From assembly GCA_948436455.1 (NCBI GenBank), contig CAOJIB010000006.1, forward strand, positions 1 through 38,485: DNA of 38,485 nt, in the 5' to 3' direction. The DNA is from an uncultured Blautia sp. (lineage in GTDB: Bacteria > Bacillota > Clostridia > Lachnospirales > Lachnospiraceae). The notes beneath the pieces were generated by a model. That model was not told the DNA's origin. It searched no databases and worked only from the letters and a program-made list of their open reading frames with translations. Below, piece after piece: positions 32,547 to 38,485 of this stretch (position 1 is the stretch's first letter; each line of letters opens with the position of its first letter). The translations under genes and the position numbers were made by a program.

Positions 32547-33494
32547 ATGGCAGAGGAAAAAAGGGGCTTTTTCAGGCGTCTGGTCGACGGCCTGTCGAAA
32601 ACAAGGGCAAATATCGTATCTGGGATCGACTCTATTTTCAGCGGTTTTTCCAGCATTGACGATGATTTCTATGAAGAAATAGAAGAAACGTTGATTATGG
32701 GAGATCTGGGCATCAATGCGACGACGGCCATTATTGAGAATTTAAAGGAGCAGGTAGATAGGGAGCATATCCGGGAACCGGCCGAGTGCAAGAAGCTTCT
32801 GATTGACAGTATCCGGCAGCAGATGGAAGTAGGCGTTACCGAATATGAATTTGAGAATCGACAGTCCGTTATTCTGGTAATCGGCATCAACGGCGTGGGG
32901 AAAACTACGTCTGTGGGAAAGCTGGCAGGCCTTTTGAAGGAACAGGGAAAAAAGGTGGTGCTGGCGGCGGCGGATACCTTCCGGGCGGCGGCTACAGAGC
33001 AGCTGACCCAGTGGGCCGAGCGGGCCGGCGTGGATCTGATCGCCGGACAGCCGGGGGCAGATCCGGCCTCCGTGGTATACGATGCGGTGGCGGCGGCCAA
33101 GGCCAGAAACGCGGACGTTCTAATCTGTGACACAGCCGGAAGGCTTCATAATAAGAAAAATTTAATGGAAGAGCTGCGCAAGATTTACCGGATACTGGAA
33201 AAGGAATATCCTGAGGCCTACTTGGAAACGCTGGTGGTGCTGGACGGAACGACGGGGCAAAACGCACTGGTGCAGGCCCGGCAATTTTCTGAGGTGGCGA
33301 AAGTGACCGGTATTATTTTGACGAAGCTGGACGGAACGGCCAAGGGCGGCATCGCCGTGGCGATCCAGTCCGAGCTGGATATCCCGGTGAAATATTTAGG
33401 CGTGGGCGAGCAGATCCAGGATCTGCAGAAATTCGACGCGGACGCCTTTGTCAACGCACTTTTCCAGCTGACGGATGCATCGGAATCTCATTGA
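32547..33494 (+). CDS. ftsY: Signal recognition particle receptor FtsY
   Basis: 315 residues. SRP-type GTPase that docks ribosome-SRP complexes at the membrane. It has a helical N domain, P-loop GINGVGKTT (~112-120), [16 protein letters not shown] (~194), and [10 protein letters not shown] (~257). The acidic A domain of E. coli FtsY is absent, as usual in Bacillota. TAGGAGG precedes the ATG. ffh, often the next gene in this cluster, is missing and replaced by ilvA. Confidence 0.97.
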   Translation: MAEEKRGFFRRLVDGLSKTRANIVSGIDSIFSGFSSIDDDFYEEIEETLIMGDLGINATTAIIENLKEQVDREHIREPAECKKLLIDSIRQQMEVGVTEYEFENRQSVILVIGINGVGKTTSVGKLAGLLKEQGKKVVLAAADTFRAAATEQLTQWAERAGVDLIAGQPGADPASVVYDAVAAAKARNADVLICDTAGRLHNKKNLMEELRKIYRILEKEYPEAYLETLVVLDGTTGQNALVQARQFSEVAKVTGIILTKLDGTAKGGIAVAIQSELDIPVKYLGVGEQIQDLQKFDADAFVNALFQLTDASESH

Positions 33495-33544
33495 GAAAGA
33501 CGCCGCGCGCAGAAATAGAAGCAGGCAGAAAGGACGACAGAAAA

Positions 33545-34756
33545 ATGCTTACGTTAGAAAAATTCGAGGAAGCGTCAGAACTTGTCAAACAGGTGACGAT
33601 CAAAACCAAGCTGGTATACAGCGAATATTTTTCGGAAATGACCGGAAATAAAGTATATTTTAAGCCGGAGAACATGCAGCTGACCGGCGCTTATAAAGTA
33701 CGGGGCGCGTATTACAAGATCAGCACGCTTACGGAGGAAGAGCGGGAAAAAGGCCTGATCGCCGCTTCTGCCGGAAATCATGCCCAGGGCGTGGCCTATG
33801 CGGCGAAAAAGTACGGAGTGAAGGCTGTGATCGTCATGCCTACGACGACGCCCCTGATCAAGGTGGAACGCACCCAGGCCTACGGGGCGGAGGTCATCTT
33901 GTATGGAGACGGCTACGACGATGCCTGTGCCTACGCCATAGAGCTGGCGAAAAAGGAAGGCGCTACGTTTATTCATCCGTTTGACGATTTGGCCGTAGCC
34001 TGCGGGCAGGGAACGATTTCTATGGAAATTATCCAGGAGCTGCCGTTGGTGGAGTATATTCTGGTACCTATCGGCGGCGGCGGCTTGGCGGCCGGCGTAT
34101 CTACGCTGGCGAAGCTTTTGAATCCGCATATCAAGGTGATCGGCGTGGAACCGGCGGGCGCGGCCTGTATGCGGGCCTCTTTGGACGCCGGTAAAGTCGT
34201 TACGCTTCCGGAAGTAAATACCATTGCGGACGGCACAGCCGTACGGACGCCAGGAGAACAGATTTTCCCATATATCCAGGAAAATCTGGACGGTATTTTG
34301 ACCGTATCGGACGAAGAACTGATCGTCGCTTTTTTGGACATGGTGGAAAATCATAAGATCATCGTGGAAAATTCCGGATTGCTGACGGTCGCCGCTCTTC
34401 GTCATATGGATGTAAAAGGGAAAAAGGTCGTTTCCATTTTGAGCGGCGGCAATATGGACATGATTACGATGTCCTCGGTGGTACAGCAGGGCCTGATCCA
34501 GCGGGATCGAATCTTTGCGGTTTCCGTGCTTTTGCCGGATAAGCCCGGCGAGCTGGTGCGGGTTGCGTCGATCATCGCTGAAAATAAGGGGAATGTTATA
34601 AAACTGGATCATAACCAGTTTGTAAGTACAAATCGTAACGCGGCGGTGGAGCTCAAGATCACGATGGAGGCTTTTGGTTCTGAGCATAAGCTGCAGATCG
34701 TACGGGCGTTGGAGCGGGACGGCTATCGTCCGAAGGTGATCCGTCCAAGTCTGTAA
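33545..34756 (+). CDS. ilvA: Threonine ammonia-lyase with C-terminal ACT domain
   Basis: 403 residues from the ATG at 33545; the TTG-started extension to 33491 overlaps ftsY and is rejected. PLP enzyme that deaminates threonine to 2-oxobutyrate. PLP lysine is Lys51 in TGAYKVRGA; AGNHAQG and the phosphate-binding loop GGGGLAAG (~176) are present. Residues ~325-403 are an ACT-like domain (VSVLLPDKPGELVRVAS), as in the catabolic or short biosynthetic forms. AAAGGAC precedes the ATG by 10 nt, a weak site. Confidence 0.93.
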   Translation: MLTLEKFEEASELVKQVTIKTKLVYSEYFSEMTGNKVYFKPENMQLTGAYKVRGAYYKISTLTEEEREKGLIAASAGNHAQGVAYAAKKYGVKAVIVMPTTTPLIKVERTQAYGAEVILYGDGYDDACAYAIELAKKEGATFIHPFDDLAVACGQGTISMEIIQELPLVEYILVPIGGGGLAAGVSTLAKLLNPHIKVIGVEPAGAACMRASLDAGKVVTLPEVNTIADGTAVRTPGEQIFPYIQENLDGILTVSDEELIVAFLDMVENHKIIVENSGLLTVAALRHMDVKGKKVVSILSGGNMDMITMSSVVQQGLIQRDRIFAVSVLLPDKPGELVRVASIIAENKGNVIKLDHNQFVSTNRNAAVELKITMEAFGSEHKLQIVRALERDGYRPKVIRPSL

Positions 34757-34796
34757 AATAAAGTTTGAATGGCCCGGCGGGCAGAAAGGAATTCCT

Positions 34797-35477
34797 ATGA
34801 AATACAAGATTGAAGGCGATACGCTTCCCGTAGTGATCTGCTATCTGGACGGCGGAGAATCCATGGTGACAGAAGGCGGCGGCATGGCCTGGATGTCTCC
34901 GAATATGCAGATGGAAACCACGTCTAATGGGGGAATCGGAAAAGCTTTTGGCCGTATGTTTTCCGGAGAAAAAATGTTTCAGAATATTTATACGGCGAAG
35001 GGCGGCGAAGGGTTAATCGCGTTCGCCTCCAGCTTTCCCGGCTCCATAAAGGCATTTTCCATTGCGCCCGGCCAGGAAATTATCGCCCAGAAGACGGCTT
35101 TTCTGGCCAGTGAAAGAAATGTGGACTGCTCCGTCTTTTTTCATAAGAAGGTCGGTTCTGGCTTTTTCGGCGGTGAAGGCTTTATCATGCAGAGATTCTC
35201 CGGGAGGGGCACGCTTTTTGCGGAATTCGACGGTCATGTGGTGGAATATGAATTGGGCGCGGGCGAAAGGCTGGTCGTGGATACCGGCCATCTGGCGGCG
35301 ATGAGCGCTACCTGTAGCATGGATATTGTCACGGTGCCCGGCGTGAAAAATATGCTGTTTGGCGGCGAAGGGATTTTCAATACGGAGATCACGGGCCCTG
35401 GTCATGTGTGGCTGCAGACGATGCCGATCAGCAATGTGGCAAGTATACTGCGTCCCTACTTCCCCAGCGGTAATTAA
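34797..35477 (+). CDS. AIM24/TIGR00266 family protein
   Basis: 226 residues of the AIM24 (TIGR00266) family, a beta-helix-like domain of unknown activity. Typical glycine-rich repeated strands are present (GGGMAWMSPNMQMET; GGEGLIAFASSFPG; GAGERLVVDTGHLAAM). No signal peptide, so it is cytoplasmic. GAAAGGAA precedes the ATG. It follows ilvA by 40 bp and precedes larC by 37 bp, so all may share transcripts. Confidence 0.92.
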   Translation: MKYKIEGDTLPVVICYLDGGESMVTEGGGMAWMSPNMQMETTSNGGIGKAFGRMFSGEKMFQNIYTAKGGEGLIAFASSFPGSIKAFSIAPGQEIIAQKTAFLASERNVDCSVFFHKKVGSGFFGGEGFIMQRFSGRGTLFAEFDGHVVEYELGAGERLVVDTGHLAAMSATCSMDIVTVPGVKNMLFGGEGIFNTEITGPGHVWLQTMPISNVASILRPYFPSGN

Positions 35478-35514
35478 AAATTCCCCCGGTCAAAAAGAGA
35501 AAGGAGCACAAAGG

Positions 35515-36765
35515 ATGCATGGCTATGGACTATATCTGGAGGGATATTCTGGGATCAGCGGCGATATGACGGTGGGCGCGCTGTTGGATCTGGGCGCGGA
35601 TTTTGCCTATGTGAAGGAGCAGATGGAAAAATTACCGCTGACCGGTTATACAATGACTTGTGAGGAGATTGTGAAGAAGGGAATACAGGCGCGGGCTTTT
35701 CGGGTACATCTGGAAGAAGAGCCAAAGCCCATGTGGGAGGCGTATGAAAAGGAACAAAGCCATCATCATGCCCATTCCCACAGACATTACCGGGAAATCC
35801 GGAAAATGATTACAGAGTCTTCTCTGGACGCAGGTGTAAAGACGCGGGCGCTGCGGATTTTTCAGGTGTTGGCCGAAGCGGAAGGGCATGTGCACGGATG
35901 CGCCGCGGAAGATGTGGCTTTCCACGAAGTGGGGGCGGTGGATTCCATCGTAGATATCGTAGGAATTGCCGCCTGTTTGGAAAACCTGCACGTAGAGAAG
36001 GTGTTCTACTCCCGGCTGTACGAAGGACAGGGCCAGATCCATTGTCAGCACGGCTGGATTCCAGTGCCGGTGCCGGCGGTCTTAGAGCTGGTTACAACGT
36101 ATAAGCTGCCGATCCAGATTACGGAAAATCAGGGCGAAATGATTACGCCTACCGGAGCGGCGGTAGCGGCGGCTCTGGGAGAATATATCGGGGACGCTCT
36201 GGACGGCTGGCGTATGATCCGGGCGGGCATGGGCGCCGGCGAGCGGGAATTCCCCCGGGCGAACGTGCTGCGGGCCATTCTTCTGGAGGCCGAGCAGGAG
36301 CCTATAGAGGCTGCGGAAACTGTGTGGGTACTGGAGAGCAATGTGGACGACTGCTCCGGTGAACGGCTGGGCTATGCCATCCAGCGGCTGCTGGACGGCG
36401 GCGCAAGGGACGCTGCCTGTCTGCCTATGCTGATGAAAAAGGGACGTCCCGGATATCTTTTGCAGGTAATCTGCGACGAGGAGGCGTTGGAAGGCCTGGA
36501 AGACATTCTTTTCCGGGAAACGACCAGCATCGGCTTGCGAAAATATAAAGAAGCGCGGACTGTGCTTCCCAGAAAAACTGTGGAAGTTCTGTTGAAGGAA
36601 GGGCGCGTCCGCCTCAAGGTCTGCCAGCGAAAAGGCGAAATCTACGCCTATCCGGAATATGAGGATGTTCGGGAAATCGCCGAGAAAACAGGAGAATCCT
36701 ACCAGGTGATCTACGAGAGGGCCTTGCAAGCTGCTGGAGGGCTTCTGGAGGAAGGCCATGCATGA
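35515..36765 (+). CDS. larC: LarC, nickel-inserting cyclometallase of the NPN cofactor
   Basis: 416 residues. LarC inserts nickel into the pyridinium bis-thiocarboxylate precursor to make the nickel-pincer cofactor of lactate racemase-type enzymes, using CTP. Begins with YLEGYSGISGDMTVGALLDLG; a His-rich stretch (HHHAHSHRHYREI, ~83-95) is likely the metal site. VAFHEVGAVDSIVDIVG and ITPTGAAV follow. In Lactobacillus plantarum the protein is read across a frameshift between two ORFs; here it is one uninterrupted ORF. AAAGGAG precedes the ATG. It overlaps larE by 8 bp. Confidence 0.95.
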   Translation: MHGYGLYLEGYSGISGDMTVGALLDLGADFAYVKEQMEKLPLTGYTMTCEEIVKKGIQARAFRVHLEEEPKPMWEAYEKEQSHHHAHSHRHYREIRKMITESSLDAGVKTRALRIFQVLAEAEGHVHGCAAEDVAFHEVGAVDSIVDIVGIAACLENLHVEKVFYSRLYEGQGQIHCQHGWIPVPVPAVLELVTTYKLPIQITENQGEMITPTGAAVAAALGEYIGDALDGWRMIRAGMGAGEREFPRANVLRAILLEAEQEPIEAAETVWVLESNVDDCSGERLGYAIQRLLDGGARDAACLPMLMKKGRPGYLLQVICDEEALEGLEDILFRETTSIGLRKYKEARTVLPRKTVEVLLKEGRVRLKVCQRKGEIYAYPEYEDVREIAEKTGESYQVIYERALQAAGGLLEEGHA

Positions 36766-37588
36766 GCAAAAAAAACGGGCGCAGATCCGAAGCGTCCTGG
36801 CAGAATATGGCCGCGGGGATATAGCCGTGGCCTTTTCCGGCGGGGTGGACAGCAGTCTTTTGTTGTATTTGGCCATGGAGGCAGCCGGCCTCCATGGAAA
36901 AACGGTTTATGCGCTGACGGCAGATACGGTTCTCCATCCGGCGGCAGATAGGCAAATTGCCGCCAAGGTAGCTAAAAGCGCCGGCGCTGTTCACAAGATT
37001 CTTTTTGTGGATGAATTACGGGACGGTGCGATTTTGAATAATCCGGTCAACCGATGCTATCTATGCAAAAAACAGCTTTTTTTGGAATTTTTGCGGGTGT
37101 GCGCCAGGGAGGGAATCCCCACCCTTTTGGAGGGGAGCAATGGGGATGATCTGCAGGTCTATCGACCGGGTATCCAGGCGATCCGGGAGTTGCAGGTGGT
37201 AAGTCCGCTGGCCGAGGCTGGGCTTACGAAAGCTGAGGTCCGCAGATGGGCCGGGGAGTTAAAAATCCCCACGGCCGAACGGCCTTCGACGCCCTGCATG
37301 GCTACGCGTCTGCCCTACGGTGCGAAATTGTCCGCCGAGCTGCTTGCGAAAATTGAAAAGGGGGAGGAACTGCTGCAGAATATGGGTTATGCGAAGCTGC
37401 GCCTTCGTATTCACGGGGAGGTAACCCGGATAGAAGTTCCCTCGGAAGATTTTTCGCGGCTGTTGGAACAAAGGGAAACGATTGTAGAAGAATTGCAGGC
37501 CCTGGGTTTTCGGTATCTGACGCTGGATCTGCAGGGCCTGCGTTCAGGCAGCATGGATGAGTATTTGCCTTTGAAAAACTCCCGGTGA
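36758..37588 (+). CDS. larE: LarE, sulfur-transfer enzyme of NPN cofactor synthesis
   Basis: 276 residues of the PP-loop ATP pyrophosphatase family (AFSGGVDSS, 25-33). It adenylates the dicarboxylated pyridine and supplies sulfur. Cys100 and Cys103 (NRCYLCKK) and Cys180 (STPCMATRLPYG) form a three-cysteine set. Cys180 corresponds to the sacrificial cysteine of L. plantarum LarE; the extra CxxC is the pattern of forms reported to carry a [4Fe-4S] cluster. The start lies within larC, so they are translationally coupled. larB and larA are not in the window. Confidence 0.95.
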   Translation: MHEQKKRAQIRSVLAEYGRGDIAVAFSGGVDSSLLLYLAMEAAGLHGKTVYALTADTVLHPAADRQIAAKVAKSAGAVHKILFVDELRDGAILNNPVNRCYLCKKQLFLEFLRVCAREGIPTLLEGSNGDDLQVYRPGIQAIRELQVVSPLAEAGLTKAEVRRWAGELKIPTAERPSTPCMATRLPYGAKLSAELLAKIEKGEELLQNMGYAKLRLRIHGEVTRIEVPSEDFSRLLEQRETIVEELQALGFRYLTLDLQGLRSGSMDEYLPLKNSR

Positions 37589-37591
37589 GGA

Positions 37592-37729
37592 ATGGGAGAG
37601 GAAATTGTGGAAAAGGCATATATTACCAATCGCATTTTCTGTGCTTTCTGTACGAAAAAAACGACATGCACGGCCAGAAATTATGCAGAAGTTATAGGAA
37701 ATGGAAAAATATCTGTATCTACCGGTTGA
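37592..37729 (+). CDS. Possible 45-residue Cys-containing protein
   Basis: ORF just after larE encoding MGEEIVEKAYITNRIFC then AFCTKKTTCTARNYAEVIGN and a short tail. The C-x2-C-x5-C spacing suggests a small metal or redox site. The better start is GTG at 37607 (40 residues), 5 nt after GGGAGAGG; the ATG at 37592 has a poor site. Its last codons overlap the next promoter. Composition looks coding, but no family is recognised. Confidence 0.45.
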   Translation: MGEEIVEKAYITNRIFCAFCTKKTTCTARNYAEVIGNGKISVSTG

Positions 37730-37754
37730 TTCTTTGTGATAAAAGGATTATAAT
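37726..37754 (+). promoter_or_regulatory. Promoter of the DUF1858 gene
   Basis: -35 TTGATT (37726-37731), 17-bp spacer, -10 TATAAT (37749-37754). The leader is about 110 nt. Confidence 0.8.
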
Positions 37755-37872
37755 AATACTGTTTGGAGGCTGTATAAAGCAGGCCGGCAGACGGAAACAA
37801 TAGAAGCGCCTGTAGGACAGGCGATTGATAAAAGAAATGCGTATGGCATTTTGAGTAAGGAGGAAATCAAAG

Positions 37873-38076
37873 ATGGCACAGGTAACAAAAGATATGCTGA
37901 TCGGCGAATTATTGCAGGTGGATCAGAATGTAGCGCCTATCCTGATGCGGGCGGGCATGCATTGTCTGGGCTGCCCGTCTTCCCAGGGCGAATCTCTGGA
38001 GGAGGCCGCTATGGTGCACGGCTTGGATGTCAATGTACTGGTAAGCCAGATCAACGACTTTTTAAATAACAAATAA
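37873..38076 (+). CDS. DUF1858 (redox disulfide) protein
   Basis: 67 residues, a single DUF1858 domain of the type called hybrid-cluster-protein-associated redox disulfide domain. The CLGC motif lies in [18 protein letters not shown]. Such proteins are short, cytoplasmic and common in anaerobes, probably working in thiol or sulfur chemistry. AAGGAGG lies 9 nt before the ATG. It has its own promoter and a following hairpin. Confidence 0.93.
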   Translation: MAQVTKDMLIGELLQVDQNVAPILMRAGMHCLGCPSSQGESLEEAAMVHGLDVNVLVSQINDFLNNK

Positions 38077-38085
38077 GCATCCGGG

Positions 38086-38116
38086 AATGCCCTGCGCGTC
38101 GGCGGGGCATTTCCTT
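38086..38116 (+). terminator. Probable terminator after the DUF1858 gene
   Basis: AATGCCC (38086-38092) / GGGCATT (38105-38111), 12-nt loop, then TCCTTT. The T-run is weak. Confidence 0.55.
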
Positions 38117-38127
38117 TATGCCTTAGT

Positions 38128-38160
38128 ATACAGAAAAGCTGCCAGTGGTAAGTTTTCTGT
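38128..38160 (+). repeat. Hairpin repeat, family B
   Basis: TACAGAAAA and TTTTCTGTA form a perfect 9-bp outer stem, with CC/GG inside around loop AGT. It resembles the units at 15127 and 15169 (shared TGCCxGTGG-AAG-TTTCTGTA order). It may be a secondary terminator or a small dispersed repeat. From here to 38374 the DNA is purine-rich, with no supported gene. Confidence 0.6.
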
Positions 38161-38374
38161 ATTACTGCAATTCTAATTTTATTGCTTCAGAGTAACGGGA
38201 AAAATTCCGGTAGATTTTGTACAGAAGCGAAAGAAGAGGAAGTGTTTCAAAAGAAAAGAAGCCTATTTTGCTTATATGAATCGATGTTTTATAGCCGGAG
38301 GATCGGAAAAACAACGGATATTTCAGGAGAGAAAATGGAAAATAAAAAAAATTGGAAAAAAAGAAAATTTATGC

Positions 38375-38403
38375 TTGACCTTTGGAAAATTATGTGATAT
38401 TAT
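38375..38403 (+). promoter_or_regulatory. tRNA promoter
   Basis: -35 TTGACC (38375-38380), 17-bp spacer, -10 TATTAT (38398-38403), 33 bp before the tRNA. Confidence 0.8.
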
Positions 38404-38436
38404 AAACTTGTTCGAAGGGAAGAGCAGAGAACACAT

Positions 38437-38485
38437 GCGATAGTGGCGTAGTTGGTAACGCGCGACCTTGCCAAGGTCGAGACCG
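38437..38485 (+). tRNA. tRNA-Gly (anticodon GCC), truncated by the window end
   Basis: Acceptor strand GCGATAG, D arm GCGT...ACGC with AGTTGGTA loop, anticodon stem CGACC/GGTCG with loop TTGCCAA, giving anticodon GCC for glycine. The T arm and the 3' acceptor strand lie beyond the window. Confidence 0.93.

Noticed and set aside
36758..36765. Frameshift or sequencing error at the larC-larE overlap
   Set aside because: Both proteins are complete with proper ends; the 8-bp overlap is ordinary translational coupling.

Overview
The window is a stretch of a fermentative Bacillota chromosome, most likely class Clostridia and probably Lachnospiraceae. This rests on the gene set: pta-ackA, an A-type flavodiiron protein, the ACT plus UPF0210 (PFL) pair, LarC/LarE, DUF1858, and a DUF177-rpmF-plsX-acpP-rnc-smc-ftsY cluster. 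Strong Shine-Dalgarno sites and many near-consensus TTGACA-N17-TATAAT promoters agree. The genus cannot be fixed from the sequence alone. Bases 1-49 are not genomic: they are an Illumina TruSeq adapter with an 8-nt index, so the true contig begins at about base 50 inside a truncated AraC-family gene.

Layout. 50-3724: truncated AraC regulator, GH31 alpha-glycosidase (leftward), second AraC regulator. 3780-11117: a mostly leftward purine block with guaB, purA, purB and purC, interrupted by a macrodomain gene and a membrane-anchored HAD protein. 11436-12997: small regulatory genes, namely two nearly identical XRE regulators from a local duplication, a third small HTH gene, a 79-residue unknown protein, and palindromic operators inside promoters. 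13145-16266: flavodiiron protein, acyltransferase-like membrane protein, thioesterase, zinc-finger anti-sigma-like protein. 16427-22137: rightward polA-coaE-MBL hydrolase (yycJ-like)-ACT-UPF0210 run. 22150-23370: tmcAL, leftward. 23713-25942: pta-ackA. 26096-33494: DUF177-rpmF, then plsX-acpP-rnc-smc-ftsY. 33545-38076: ilvA, an AIM24 family gene, larC-larE, a small Cys-rich ORF and a DUF1858 gene. 38437-end: a truncated tRNA-Gly(GCC).

The most interesting unexplained signal is a dispersed family of about 140 bp (four copies at 5442, 6262, 11243 and 15735). All copies have the same orientation, and each sits just upstream of the -35 box of a leftward promoter. The copies share a multi-helix fold in which paired positions change together, as expected of a structured RNA or a structure-constrained mobile repeat. 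Secondary points are an IMP dehydrogenase of the Tritrichomonas foetus type with its drug-insensitivity residues, a duplicated XRE regulator unit with a possible 15-residue peptide, a hairpin directly before rnc, and a HAD enzyme fused in frame to a two-TM protein.

No CRISPR array, transposase, rRNA or prophage gene was seen.
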